DNA of 64,000 nt from Allobosea sp. Tri-44 (lineage in GTDB: Bacteria > Pseudomonadota > Alphaproteobacteria > Rhizobiales > Beijerinckiaceae). Under the pieces are notes generated by a model that saw only the letters and a program-made list of their open reading frames with translations, searched no databases and was not told where the DNA came from. This document shows positions 18,141-27,442 of the stretch, piece by piece; position 1 is the stretch's first letter; each line of letters begins with the position of its first letter. Position numbers and translations under genes: made by a program. The DNA lies in contig NZ_NBDP01000019.1 in NCBI RefSeq assembly GCF_004123845.1, forward strand, positions 496,001 through 560,000. The letters are read 5' to 3'.

Positions 18141-21100
18141 ATGGCTACTCTCACTAGCTTCGATCTGAACGGTTCCGGCACGGGACTCAACGAGAGCAGA
18201 ACCTTTCAGGAGGGGGCGTCCGCCATTCTCCTCGCACCGAGCGCCGCGCTCAGCGCAAGCGGCAATTTCAATGGGCAGTCACTGCGCCTGTCGGGCCTCC
18301 TGGCCGAGGCGCAGATCGGGTTTGCGAGCGGGGTCAGTCTTGCGGGCACGAGCGTTCGCGTCGGCGGCGTCACGGTCGGCTCCGTCAGCGGCGGCACGAA
18401 TGGCGCCGACTTCGTGATCGCGTTCAACAGCAATGCGACGGCCAGCCGGGTTCAGACCGTGCTGCGCAATCTCACCTATACCGATGCGAGCGACACGCCG
18501 ACGCCGAACCAGACAATCAGCTTCAATCTCGCCGGCACGGTTCGGACCGACGCGATCACGGTCGTGCCGGTGAATGATCGACCGGTACTCGACCTGAACG
18601 GCGCCGCCTCGGGCACCAGCTCGTCGGCTTCCTTCATCGAGAACCGTTCCGTCGCCGTCTCACCGAATGCGACCCTGACAGACCCGGATACGAGCAGCCT
18701 CGTCTCGCTCACGGCAACGCTCCTTGCCCTGCCGGACGGCAACGCCCTCGAGCGGCTCAGCCTGGATGCCGCTGCAGCGAGCGCCGCTGCGGCCGCCGGG
18801 CTCTCCGTCACCTATTCGGCTTCCACCGGCGCGCTCAGCATCGACGGCAGCGCGTCGGCGGCGACCTATCAGGCCATCCTGCGCGGCATCCTGTACGAGA
18901 ACGGAAGCGATCAGCCCTCCACGGCGACCAGAACGGTCCGTGTGTCGGTGAGCGACGGCACCGACGCTAGTCTCGTACGGGATGCGAGCATCTCGATCAC
19001 CCGCGTCAACGATGCGCCGCTGCTGGATCTCAACGGCGTGGCGGCTGGAACGGGCGTGACTTTGTCGTATCGGACCGGCGACGCGCCCGCGAAGTTCTCC
19101 GCTGCGGCGACTGTTGCCGACATCGACTCGGCGAATTTCGGCGGCGGGTCCTTGCGCATCGGCTTCATGGCGAACGGCTCCGCCGGCGACCAGCTCCTGA
19201 TCATCACCGACGCGACCGTGACGATCAGCGGGACCACCGTGCGGGTCAATGGAACCAGCATCGGGACGGTGTCCGGAGGAACCAACGGCAACGATCTCGT
19301 GGTGAGCCTCAACACCAGCGCGACGCCTGCAGCCGTCCAGACACTTCTCCAGCATGTCGGCTTCTCGACGGGCGCGGGCAGCCCGACCTCGCCGCGCGAA
19401 GTGACGTTCACGCTCAACGATGGCGACGGGACGGCCAATGGCGGCCAGGCCGTCGCAAGCGCCGTCGCTACGATCGAACTCACGGCTGGCCAGGGTAACG
19501 TGGCCCCGACGCTGATCGGCGACCTGCAGGCGACGATCGCCAATGCCAGCACCTACCAGTTCACCACCAGCGATTTCTTCTACACAGATCCGGACGACGG
19601 GCCGGCCGGCATCACCTTCTCGGTCAGCAACATCGACAACGGCTTTGTCCGTCGCAACGGCACGGCGGTGTCGAGTTTCACGGCCGAGCAGCTCGCGGCA
19701 GGCCAGATCACCTATTGGCACGACGGGACGGAGCCGGTCGGCAGCTTCAGGATCGCGGTCGAGGACGGCAATGAGGACGGCTCCACGCCGGTCGCGCAGA
19801 ACTTCGTCTTCAACGTCACGACCGGGCAGGTGAACACGCCGCCGACGCTGACGGGCGACCTGCAGGCCACGATCGCCAATGGCAGCACCTACCAGTTCAC
19901 CACCAGCGACTTCTTCTACACAGATCCGGACGATGGTCCGGCCGGCATCGCCTTCTCGGTCAGCAACATCGACAACGGCTTTGTCCGTCGCAACGGCACG
20001 GCGGTGTCGAGTTTCACGGCCGAGCAGCTCGCAGCCGGGCAGATCACCTATTGGCACGACGGGACGGAGCCCGTCGGCAGCTTCAGGATCGCGGTCGAGG
20101 ACGGCAACGAGGACGGCTCCACGCCGGTCGCGCAGAACTTCGTCTTCAACATCACGACCGGGCAGGTGAACACGCCGCCGACGCTGACCGGCGACCTGCA
20201 GGCGACGATCGCCAATGCCAGCACCTACCAGTTCACCACCAGCGATTTCTTCTACACCGACCCGGACGATGGTCCGGCCGGCGTCACCTTCTCGGTCAGC
20301 AACCTCGACAACGGCTTTGTCCGCCGCAACGGCACGGCGGTGTCGAGCTTCACGGCCGAGCAGCTCGCGGCCGGCCAGATCACCTATTGGCACGACGGGA
20401 CGGAGCCCGTCGGCAGCTTCAGGATCGCGGTCGAGGACGGCAACGAGGACGGCTCCACGCCGGTCGCGCAGAACTTCGTCTTCAACGTCACGACCGGGCA
20501 GGTGAACACCCCGCCGACGCTGACCGGCGACCTGAGAGCCACCATCGCCAGCGGCGGCAGCTATGTGCTGAGCCAAGCCGATCTCTTCTATTCCGACCCC
20601 GACGACAGCGCGACGGGTGTCGCCTTCACCGCCTCTGGGGTCACTGGCGGCACGCTCCTGGTCGCCGGGGCCGCCGCCATGAGTTTCACGCCGCAGCAGC
20701 TCACCAATGGCCTGGTCGCCTTCCGGCACGATGGCTCGTCCACGGCGCCATCCTTCTCCGTCTCGGTGGAGGATGGGAACGAGGATGGCTCGACACCAGT
20801 TGCGCAGAGTTTCATCCTCGACATCGGAACGGGAGGAAGTTCTGCGCTCGATCTCTCGGGCGCCGTACGCGGGGTCAGGGTCGACCTTGGCGCCGCGCAA
20901 TGGGTGCTCGCCACGAAGGTGATGGCGCTCGGCGATTCGATCACCAATGGCGACTCCCCTCCCGGACAGGACGAGCATGGCTATCGCGGCTTCCTCTACC
21001 AGAATCTGGTCGAGGCAGGGCGCCTCGTCGACCTGGTTGGGCCCAACAGCAACGGCCAGGTCCCCGATCCCCAGCATGCCGGTTATCCCGGCGAGACCGG

Positions 21101-21914
21101 CGACGACATCCAGGCGCTCCTTCCCAACCTCCTCGCCACCTATACACCGAGCGCCATCCTGCTCATGGTCGGCACCAACGACGTGCTCCAGAAGAGCAAT
21201 CCGCAAAACGCCGTCAGCGCCGAGATCGCTGGCATGCTGAACCATGTCGCGCAGGCAAGCCCGGCGACACATGTCTATGTCGCGACGCTGCTGCCGCTGG
21301 CGGGCCATGATACCCAGATTGCCAATGTGAACGCCGCGATCCGAAGCGTCGTCGCGGACGCCGTGGGGCGCGGTCAGAATGTCAGTCTCGTCGAGATGCC
21401 GAGCGTCGCGCTGTCCGATCTGTTCGATGGCATACACCCGAACGATACCGGCTATCGCGAGATGGCCGGCTACTGGACCACGGCCTTTCTGGCCAAGCCG
21501 CCCGCAGCCGGCATGGGCACGGCGATCGATGCTGCGGTGACTAACGTCACCGGAAGCTCCCACAACGATCTTCTGATCGGCGACGGCCGGGCCAACGAGC
21601 TTTCAGGCGGCGCCGGGGCCGACTGGATTCGGGGGGAAGCTGGCAACGACCTTCTCACAGGCGGCGCTGGCCGGGACGTTTTCGTCTTCGCGCCCGGCTT
21701 CGGCCAGGATACGGTTCGCGACTTCGTCCGCGGCGAGGATCTCCTGGATTTCAAGGCTTTCGCTTTGAATGTCGGCGATTTCGCGTCCTGGCGCCAGGAC
21801 CATATCTCGGCTTCAGGCGCCGACGCGATCGTGACGATCGAGCCCGGACACTCCGTGACGCTCACGGGTGTCTCCGCCACCGCGCTGCAGGCAAGCGATT
21901 TCCTGTTCATCTGA
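18141..21914 (+). CDS. RTX-type secreted protein with CSPG/cadherin-like repeats and an SGNH esterase domain
   Basis: A 1257-residue protein with no Sec signal. Residues 1 to about 450 hold three diverged Ig-like repeats. Residues 453-788 are three near-identical 112-residue CSPG/cadherin-like units (TYQFTTSDFFYTDPDD, ITYWHDGTEPVGSFRIAVED), and a fourth diverged unit follows. Residues about 925-1115 form an SGNH/GDSL hydrolase with Ser933 in GDSITNGD, Gly1011 to Asp1014 in GTND and the Asp1096/His1099 pair in DGIHPND. Two to three RTX calcium-binding nonapeptide motifs (GGAGADWIRGEAGNDLLTGG) and a C-terminal beta-rich segment, the usual type I signal region, close it. It is convergent with type I secretion genes 170 bases away and is their likely substrate. 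The esterase may act on acylated polysaccharide. Confidence 0.88.
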   Translation: MATLTSFDLNGSGTGLNESRTFQEGASAILLAPSAALSASGNFNGQSLRLSGLLAEAQIGFASGVSLAGTSVRVGGVTVGSVSGGTNGADFVIAFNSNATASRVQTVLRNLTYTDASDTPTPNQTISFNLAGTVRTDAITVVPVNDRPVLDLNGAASGTSSSASFIENRSVAVSPNATLTDPDTSSLVSLTATLLALPDGNALERLSLDAAAASAAAAAGLSVTYSASTGALSIDGSASAATYQAILRGILYENGSDQPSTATRTVRVSVSDGTDASLVRDASISITRVNDAPLLDLNGVAAGTGVTLSYRTGDAPAKFSAAATVADIDSANFGGGSLRIGFMANGSAGDQLLIITDATVTISGTTVRVNGTSIGTVSGGTNGNDLVVSLNTSATPAAVQTLLQHVGFSTGAGSPTSPREVTFTLNDGDGTANGGQAVASAVATIELTAGQGNVAPTLIGDLQATIANASTYQFTTSDFFYTDPDDGPAGITFSVSNIDNGFVRRNGTAVSSFTAEQLAAGQITYWHDGTEPVGSFRIAVEDGNEDGSTPVAQNFVFNVTTGQVNTPPTLTGDLQATIANGSTYQFTTSDFFYTDPDDGPAGIAFSVSNIDNGFVRRNGTAVSSFTAEQLAAGQITYWHDGTEPVGSFRIAVEDGNEDGSTPVAQNFVFNITTGQVNTPPTLTGDLQATIANASTYQFTTSDFFYTDPDDGPAGVTFSVSNLDNGFVRRNGTAVSSFTAEQLAAGQITYWHDGTEPVGSFRIAVEDGNEDGSTPVAQNFVFNVTTGQVNTPPTLTGDLRATIASGGSYVLSQADLFYSDPDDSATGVAFTASGVTGGTLLVAGAAAMSFTPQQLTNGLVAFRHDGSSTAPSFSVSVEDGNEDGSTPVAQSFILDIGTGGSSALDLSGAVRGVRVDLGAAQWVLATKVMALGDSITNGDSPPGQDEHGYRGFLYQNLVEAGRLVDLVGPNSNGQVPDPQHAGYPGETGDDIQALLPNLLATYTPSAILLMVGTNDVLQKSNPQNAVSAEIAGMLNHVAQASPATHVYVATLLPLAGHDTQIANVNAAIRSVVADAVGRGQNVSLVEMPSVALSDLFDGIHPNDTGYREMAGYWTTAFLAKPPAAGMGTAIDAAVTNVTGSSHNDLLIGDGRANELSGGAGADWIRGEAGNDLLTGGAGRDVFVFAPGFGQDTVRDFVRGEDLLDFKAFALNVGDFASWRQDHISASGADAIVTIEPGHSVTLTGVSATALQASDFLFI
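19497..20504 (+). repeat. Three tandem 336-bp near-identical coding repeats
   Basis: The units begin at 19497, 19833 and 20169, each exactly 336 bases (112 codons), and differ by only a few mostly silent substitutions. A fourth, strongly diverged unit begins at 20505. High nucleotide identity points to recent duplication or ongoing gene conversion, so the copy number may vary between strains and the region is prone to assembly collapse. Confidence 0.95.
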
Positions 21915-22057
21915 TGCGGTAGCAAGGGCTGCGTTGCCGAGACCTTGAATTCTTGGTTTCGTCGTCCTGCAGATTGGCGGGGCGGCGCGATCACGGGCGA
22001 GTGGACGGCGGCGCATGAAGGAAGGGCTGATCGGCGGCGAGGGCTTCTCCAAATGCG

Positions 22058-22079
22058 GACACTCTGCACGCCGAGTGTC
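22058..22079 (-). terminator. Weak hairpin downstream of the type I secretion adaptor gene
   Basis: GACACTC at 22058-22064 pairs with GAGTGTC at 22073-22079 over an eight-base loop, six bases after the adaptor stop codon on the minus strand. It sits between two convergent genes and could terminate either. The stem is short and lacks a clear T-run. Confidence 0.35.
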
Positions 22080-22085
22080 TGAAGC

Positions 22086-23405
22086 TCACCGCTCCTTGAA
22101 AGATTTGGCCATTTGATCTTTGAGCGGCTTCAGAATGTATTCGAGCGGGCTGCGTTCCTCGGTCTCGACGAAGACATCAGCCTGCATGCCAGCGCCGATA
22201 CGATGAGGTGCGAGACGAGCGAGTTCCTCAGGCTCGACATTGACCCGAATCGTATAGAACGCGGTGCCGGTTTGCTGGTCGCGGCTGATATCAGCCGAGA
22301 TGCGAGAAACTTTGCCCTTCAGCTCCGGCGTTGTGCGTTGGTTGAATGCGTGGATCTTCACCTGCGCGGATCGCCCAAGGACCAATTGGTCGATGTCGGA
22401 CGGCAGGATGCGGGCTTCGATTTCCAAGCCGTCCTCGACAGGAACGATCATCATGAGCGGTTCGGCTGGCGTGATCACACCGCCGACAGTATGGACCGCC
22501 AGTTGATGCACGAAACCGGTGCTCGGCGACCTTATCTCGACGCGCTTCAGTTGATCCTCGGCCGCAACGCGGCGTTCGACCAGCTCTGCACTCCGCGCTT
22601 GTATCTCGCGCAGTTCCTTCATCACCTCCTCGCGCAACGCATCCTCGACCTGGATGATCTGGAGTTGTGTTTCGCCGATTCTGCTTTCAGCCTGAGCGAC
22701 CGCGGCCAGCAGTTGCCCCTTCTGACCCTCTAGGTTTGCAGCTTCTCGTTCCAGAACGGCCTTTCGGCTCAGGGAGACGAGGTTCTTCTCATACAGCCCC
22801 CTGACGCCCAGAAGTTCCTCTTCGATCAGGGTAGCCTGGCGATCCCTTGCCTCCTGCTGCGCCCGGTGACCGACGATCAGATCCTGAAGCTGGCCGACGC
22901 GCTTGACGAGTTGCGCCTTCTGCCCTTCGCGCGATGAGCGTCGCGCCTCGAACAGGGCCTGCTCGGCCGCGACGAGCTCGGCGATCTCAGGCTCATGCAG
23001 CCGGCCGGCCAGATCCGGCGCGACGACGATCGCGCCACGGCGGTCCCGCTCGGCCTGGAGGCGGCCGCGACGTGCCGCGAATTCGTCGAGCTGCTTGGTG
23101 ATGACCTGCAGATTGGCGCGGGTGACGGTGTCGTCCAGGCGGATCAGGACGGCGTTCCGCTCGACACGCGCACCCTCGCGAACCAGGATCTCGCCGACGA
23201 CGCCGCCGGTCGGGTGCTGCACCTTCCTGACATTGCCGTCGACCACGAACTGGCCCGTCGTGACGACCGCGCCGGAGAGAGTGGTTGCAACGGCCCAGAC
23301 GCCGACCGTTCCGGCGAAGAGGGCGATGCTGGCGCCGCCGATCGTGGCGAGCCGCCCCAGCGCTTGCCGGAAATCCGCTTGGTCCTGTCCGTTGGGCTTC
23401 GTCAT
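22086..23405 (-). CDS. Type I secretion periplasmic adaptor (HlyD/PrtE family)
   Basis: The 439-residue protein has a single N-terminal membrane helix (about residues 24-44), a lipoyl-like hairpin half (VVDGNVRKVQHPTGGVVGEILVR), a long alpha-helical coiled-coil from about residue 100 to 290, and the returning IRSPSTGFVHQLAVHTVGGV barrel segment. This is the membrane-fusion subunit that links the ABC exporter to an outer-membrane TolC-like channel. Its ATG overlaps the stop of the ABC gene by four bases. No TolC-like gene lies in the window, so a general TolC is probably shared. Confidence 0.92.
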   Translation of the reverse strand: MTKPNGQDQADFRQALGRLATIGGASIALFAGTVGVWAVATTLSGAVVTTGQFVVDGNVRKVQHPTGGVVGEILVREGARVERNAVLIRLDDTVTRANLQVITKQLDEFAARRGRLQAERDRRGAIVVAPDLAGRLHEPEIAELVAAEQALFEARRSSREGQKAQLVKRVGQLQDLIVGHRAQQEARDRQATLIEEELLGVRGLYEKNLVSLSRKAVLEREAANLEGQKGQLLAAVAQAESRIGETQLQIIQVEDALREEVMKELREIQARSAELVERRVAAEDQLKRVEIRSPSTGFVHQLAVHTVGGVITPAEPLMMIVPVEDGLEIEARILPSDIDQLVLGRSAQVKIHAFNQRTTPELKGKVSRISADISRDQQTGTAFYTIRVNVEPEELARLAPHRIGAGMQADVFVETEERSPLEYILKPLKDQMAKSFKER

Positions 23406-25141
23406 GACGCCATCGTCTGCCGTTGCGCGCTTGGCAGCCCGCCTTGCTTGAGAACCCGCTGCAGGATTTCCTTCTTCGGGCCGATGGCCTGGATGCGGCC
23501 TTCAGCGATCATCGCGATCTGATCGACGCCTGCGATCGCGGTCGGGCGATGCGTCACGACGATGACGATCCCGCCGCGGGCGCGAATGCCTTTGACAGCC
23601 ACGGTTAACGCCTCATCGCCGTCATGGTCGAGGTTGGAATTGGGTTCATCCAGCACAATGAGGAATGGCTCGCCGAACAGCGCCCGCGCCAGGGCGATCC
23701 GCTGGCGCTGGCCGCCCGACAGGGCGGAGCCTGCCTCGCCGATGCGGGTGTCGTAGCCATTTTCGAGTTTGAGGATCAGCTCATGCGCTCCAGCGGCGCG
23801 CGCCGCAGCGACGATCGCCTCATCCGAGGCGTCGGCCTGGAAGCGGGCGATGTTCTCGGCGACGGAGCCGTCGAGGAGTTCGATATCCTGCGGCAGATAG
23901 CCGATATGCTGCCCGAGCTCGCTCCGGTTCCACTGATCGAGATCGGCACCGTCCAGCCGGACCGTCCCCCTGAGCGGTCGCCAGACACCGACTAAAGTAC
24001 GCACCAAGGTCGACTTGCCGGAGGCGCTCGGCCCGATGATGCCGAGGCCCTGGCCGGCCTCGAGCTTCAGCGAAACGCCTTGCAGGATCGGCGCCTGCTG
24101 GCCGGGCGCCGCCACCAGCAGGCCCTCCGCCGAGAGTTCGCGCCGCGGCTGCGGCAGCGCCGTATGCTCTCGCACGGCAAAGGCAGGAGAATTCAGCACT
24201 TGCCCAAGATGCTTGAGCCCCTGACGGGCTGCGACGAACCCCTTCCAGTGTGCGACCGCGATCTCGATCGGAGCCAGAGCGCGCGCGGTCAGGATCGAAG
24301 CGGCGATCATCGCTCCGCCGGAGATTTCGCCATGGATGGCGAGATAGGCGCCGAGGCCGAGCACGGCCGATTGCAGGACCATGCGGAAGATCTTGGCGAA
24401 GGCGCCGATCCCGCCGATCGCGTCCGCTCCGGCCAGCCAGTCGCCGATATGACGACGACTGGCCTCCCGCCATCGGCGCTCGAAGGCCGGCCCCATGCCC
24501 ATCGCGGCAAGGGCCTCGGCATTGCGCCGGCTGGATTCGGCGATCATCTCCCGCCCCACGCCGCTGGCCTGCTGCGCTGCAGCCGTCAGGCGGCTCTTAC
24601 GCTCCGCCAGTGCCGTCAGCCCGAGGATGACGGCGCCCCCCGCAATGGCGAGCCAGCCGAGCCAGGGATGCAGCAGGAAGCAGCCGGCGAAGAAGAGCGG
24701 CATCCACGGCATGTCGAACAGGGCGGTGGGGCCCAGCGAGGCCAGGAAGGCACGGATCTGGTCGAGGTCGCGGATCGGCCGCAGCGCCTGCTCCGGACGA
24801 TAGCCCAGCAGTGGCATCCGCTGTGCCGCCGCAAAGGCGGATGGCGAGACCTGCTCGTCGAAACGCGCGCCGATCCGGGACAGCATCCTGACCCGGATCG
24901 CATCGAGAACGCCCTGCAGGGCGTAGGCGGCGAGCAGGAGTAGGGAAAGCCCGATCAGGGTCGGCACGCTGCGCGAGGTCAGGACCCGGTCATAGAGCTG
25001 CAGCATGTAGAATGAGCCCGACAGCATCAGGAGATTGATGCAGCCGGAAAACACGCCGACCGCCGCAAAGGCTCCGCGACAGGACGACAGGGCGGAGGCG
25101 ACGACCGAGACTGCTGGCGCGGGAGAAGCTGAACGCATCAT
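23402..25141 (-). CDS. Type I secretion ABC exporter, permease-ATPase (PrtD family)
   Basis: An N-terminal domain with about six membrane helices (GVFSGCINLLMLSGSFYMLQ, LYDRVLTSRSVPTL is the PrtD signature) is fused to an ATPase with Walker A GPSASGKSTL, signature LSGGQRQRIALARAL, Walker B FLIVLDEPNSNLD and switch VVTHRP. No C39 peptidase or CLD domain is present, which fits RTX substrates. I choose the ATG at 25141, with GGAGAG seven bases upstream, rather than the GTG at 25159. With the overlapping adaptor it forms the export machine for the convergent RTX protein. Confidence 0.92.
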   Translation of the reverse strand: MMRSASPAPAVSVVASALSSCRGAFAAVGVFSGCINLLMLSGSFYMLQLYDRVLTSRSVPTLIGLSLLLLAAYALQGVLDAIRVRMLSRIGARFDEQVSPSAFAAAQRMPLLGYRPEQALRPIRDLDQIRAFLASLGPTALFDMPWMPLFFAGCFLLHPWLGWLAIAGGAVILGLTALAERKSRLTAAAQQASGVGREMIAESSRRNAEALAAMGMGPAFERRWREASRRHIGDWLAGADAIGGIGAFAKIFRMVLQSAVLGLGAYLAIHGEISGGAMIAASILTARALAPIEIAVAHWKGFVAARQGLKHLGQVLNSPAFAVREHTALPQPRRELSAEGLLVAAPGQQAPILQGVSLKLEAGQGLGIIGPSASGKSTLVRTLVGVWRPLRGTVRLDGADLDQWNRSELGQHIGYLPQDIELLDGSVAENIARFQADASDEAIVAAARAAGAHELILKLENGYDTRIGEAGSALSGGQRQRIALARALFGEPFLIVLDEPNSNLDHDGDEALTVAVKGIRARGGIVIVVTHRPTAIAGVDQIAMIAEGRIQAIGPKKEILQRVLKQGGLPSAQRQTMAS

Positions 25142-26482
25142 TGCAGGCTCTCCGAGCACCCTCGAGGGGGGTACGGCAACGTATCGAGGACATCGCGATT
25201 CGTGTGCATCTCCGGCACCGCGGCGAATGTCAGCAGATCAAGCCGGAGTACCGTGACCGACGCCGGCAGCTCGTCACAAAATGCGCCGATCCAAGGCCAG
25301 CAGGAATGTCGCACGGATGAGCCGCGCCATCGCCGCGTCCTCCCCCGCTCCCTTAGGTCATATCCCAGTAGAGTATCTTGGCATCAGCGGATTCAATGTC
25401 GAAGACGAAGTAACCCATCGTATCCAGCATCGTACCCCGCCATCGCGCCGTCTGCGGCGGCGAGGTCAGACAGGTCATCCTGCTACTGTCCGAGAGCCAG
25501 ATCAGCGCCAGGAGCGGAAGTTGGTGCACCGCCCGGGAGCAGACGTTCAATGCCGCACTTAAATGCGCAAGGACACTCAAACATCAGCCTCGGAGGTGCC
25601 GAAGCTGAGTTACCGATCATGTCGCATAATCAGACCATCGCCGGTGGCTGGGTCTACATCTGCGCCGTATGGTCTCTCAGTTCCGCCGAGTATGCGCGCA
25701 GGTGACGTCGCTTTCGTGTTCGTGTCAGCCACATATCGAATATGAAAGGTAGCAAGGCGCTCGCAGCGAGCGGCCCTGCGTAACGGAAAGCTGGACACCG
25801 TAGCATTTCCCGAAGCCCCACACGGCGACCGCGAAAAGGCAAACGTTAATGAGGCCGTAAGTCAGCGTCGAACCAACGGGCGCGGGAGCTTAGGCAGAGG
25901 CCGCAATTTTGGCGCCGACGCTCCGCTGATGAAGGTCGGTCTCATATGGGTCGCTGACCTCCCAGTCGGCAGGGGTAGAAAAAATAATAATCGGCTATAC
26001 CTCTGTAAAACAAACAATAACTGTATTATATCAGCTCATTATGTCCTTTTTGGTAGAAAATAATCTAATTATAATCGACTAAGATTCACTATTTTCGTGC
26101 CCTTGCAAAATAAATCTGCTTCCATGTCTTATATTCGCTTAAGTTGATCCTATATCCGAGCTTGAACGAATCGCGGTGAAATCGCTGATCGTGAGCGTCG
26201 GACTACGCCGTCTGGAACGCCTTCTCGACGATTAAAAATCTTTCTCGGCTCCGGCGGGGGTAGACCCCTTCGTCGAAAATTTCTGATGCTTCAAGGTCGG
26301 CCCGTTTGCGAAGGAGGCGCCTTGAGCAATCGCATTACGCAGATCTCCGTCTCGAACTGACTCGCCCACCTAGGGCACAGAGTCTGCAAAAGGCGACTTC
26401 GTCCACGCCTTGCCGGCCCCGCCGTCGCGTCGTTCGACAATCCCGTCGAGCCTGTCAAAGCCCGGCGACTTTGGAGTTCGCC
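25142..26482. other. 1.3-kb intergenic region with an AT-rich core
   Basis: No convincing gene is present. Small frames on both strands (for example a reverse frame ending at 25353) lack recognisable features. From about 25978 to 26150 the sequence becomes strikingly AT-rich, with runs such as AAAATAATAAT and TATTATATCAG, quite unlike the GC-rich surroundings. It lies upstream of the mannose-6-phosphate isomerase gene and could hold its promoter, a nucleoid-protein-bound silencer or a foreign insertion scar. Confidence 0.5.
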
Positions 26483-27442
26483 ATGGCTCTCGAACCGGCT
26501 CGCTTGCAGGCCGTACCTAAACCGTGGGGCTCACGCGACCTCCTGCCCTGGAGCGGAACCGATCATCACGGTGCCGCCATCGGAGAAATCTGGTTGCAGC
26601 GCCACGATCCCGATGCGCTCGAGCCTGACTTGCTACTCAAGCTGCTGTTCACGCGGGAAGCTCTGTCGATCCAGGTGCATCCGGACGACGATGCGGCACG
26701 AACCATGGGGCTTCCGCGCGGCAAGACCGAAGCCTGGTACGTGCTCTCCGCCGAGCCGGACGCCACGGTAGGTGTTGGGCTCAAATCGGCATTGACGGGC
26801 GCGCAATTGCGGGCGGCGATTGCCGATGGCTCCATTGCCACGCAGGTCTCCTGGCGAACCGCCGCGGCGGGAGATGTCATCTTCGTCCCTGCCGGGACGA
26901 TCCATGCGATCGGCCCCGGTCTCGTGCTCGCCGAGATTCAGCAGCGCAGCGACACAACCTTCCGCCTGTTCGATCACGGCCGCGGCCGTGAACTCCACGT
27001 CGAAGCCGGCATTGCCGCTGCCAATGCCGGCCCGGCTGCGGAGCAGGCGCCACCGCGGCGGCTCGGTAACGCCAGGACCCTGCTCGTGGCCAGCGTCTTC
27101 TTCGTGCTCGAACGGCTGGAGCTCGCACCAGGATCGTTGTGGAAACTGCGTGCCCGTTCTGAGACCTGGTTGCTGGTGATCGCCGGCGATGGGCGGCTCG
27201 GCCCGACGCAGGCTGGTATCGGCGAGGGCTGCTTCGCCCAGGACGAGACCCTATCCGTTGAGGCAGGAGCGGCAGGCCTCACCTGCCTCATAGCCTACGC
27301 CGCCGCAGCGCCCAGCGGCGACCTTCTTCGTCCCCTCGCGGCGAATGATGCCCTCACATCGATGAGCGCCGTATCTCGCCGACGCCTCATGCTTGCCGCA
27401 CCGGCAGATCCGCAAATTCCCCCTATGGAGGCACGACCTTGA
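26483..27442 (+). CDS. manA: Class I mannose-6-phosphate isomerase
   Basis: The frame is open from 26306, but the ATG at 26483 has GGAG nine bases upstream and begins the conserved part. The 319-residue protein shows KPWGSRDLLPW, the zinc-site motifs QVHPDDDAA and KTEAWYVL, and PAGTIHAIG, which together supply the metal-binding Gln, His, Glu and His of type I phosphomannose isomerases. It interconverts fructose-6-phosphate and mannose-6-phosphate in the cytoplasm. It overlaps the start of the following glycosyltransferase gene by four bases, so it probably supplies mannose-6-phosphate for a mannosyl compound made by this operon. Confidence 0.88.
   Translation: MALEPARLQAVPKPWGSRDLLPWSGTDHHGAAIGEIWLQRHDPDALEPDLLLKLLFTREALSIQVHPDDDAARTMGLPRGKTEAWYVLSAEPDATVGVGLKSALTGAQLRAAIADGSIATQVSWRTAAAGDVIFVPAGTIHAIGPGLVLAEIQQRSDTTFRLFDHGRGRELHVEAGIAAANAGPAAEQAPPRRLGNARTLLVASVFFVLERLELAPGSLWKLRARSETWLLVIAGDGRLGPTQAGIGEGCFAQDETLSVEAGAAGLTCLIAYAAAAPSGDLLRPLAANDALTSMSAVSRRRLMLAAPADPQIPPMEARP

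Noticed and set aside
18660-21563. Reverse frame of 967 codons antisense to the RTX protein gene
   Set aside because: It is a mirror frame of a repetitive high-GC gene; the plus-strand frame has clear SGNH, CSPG and RTX features.
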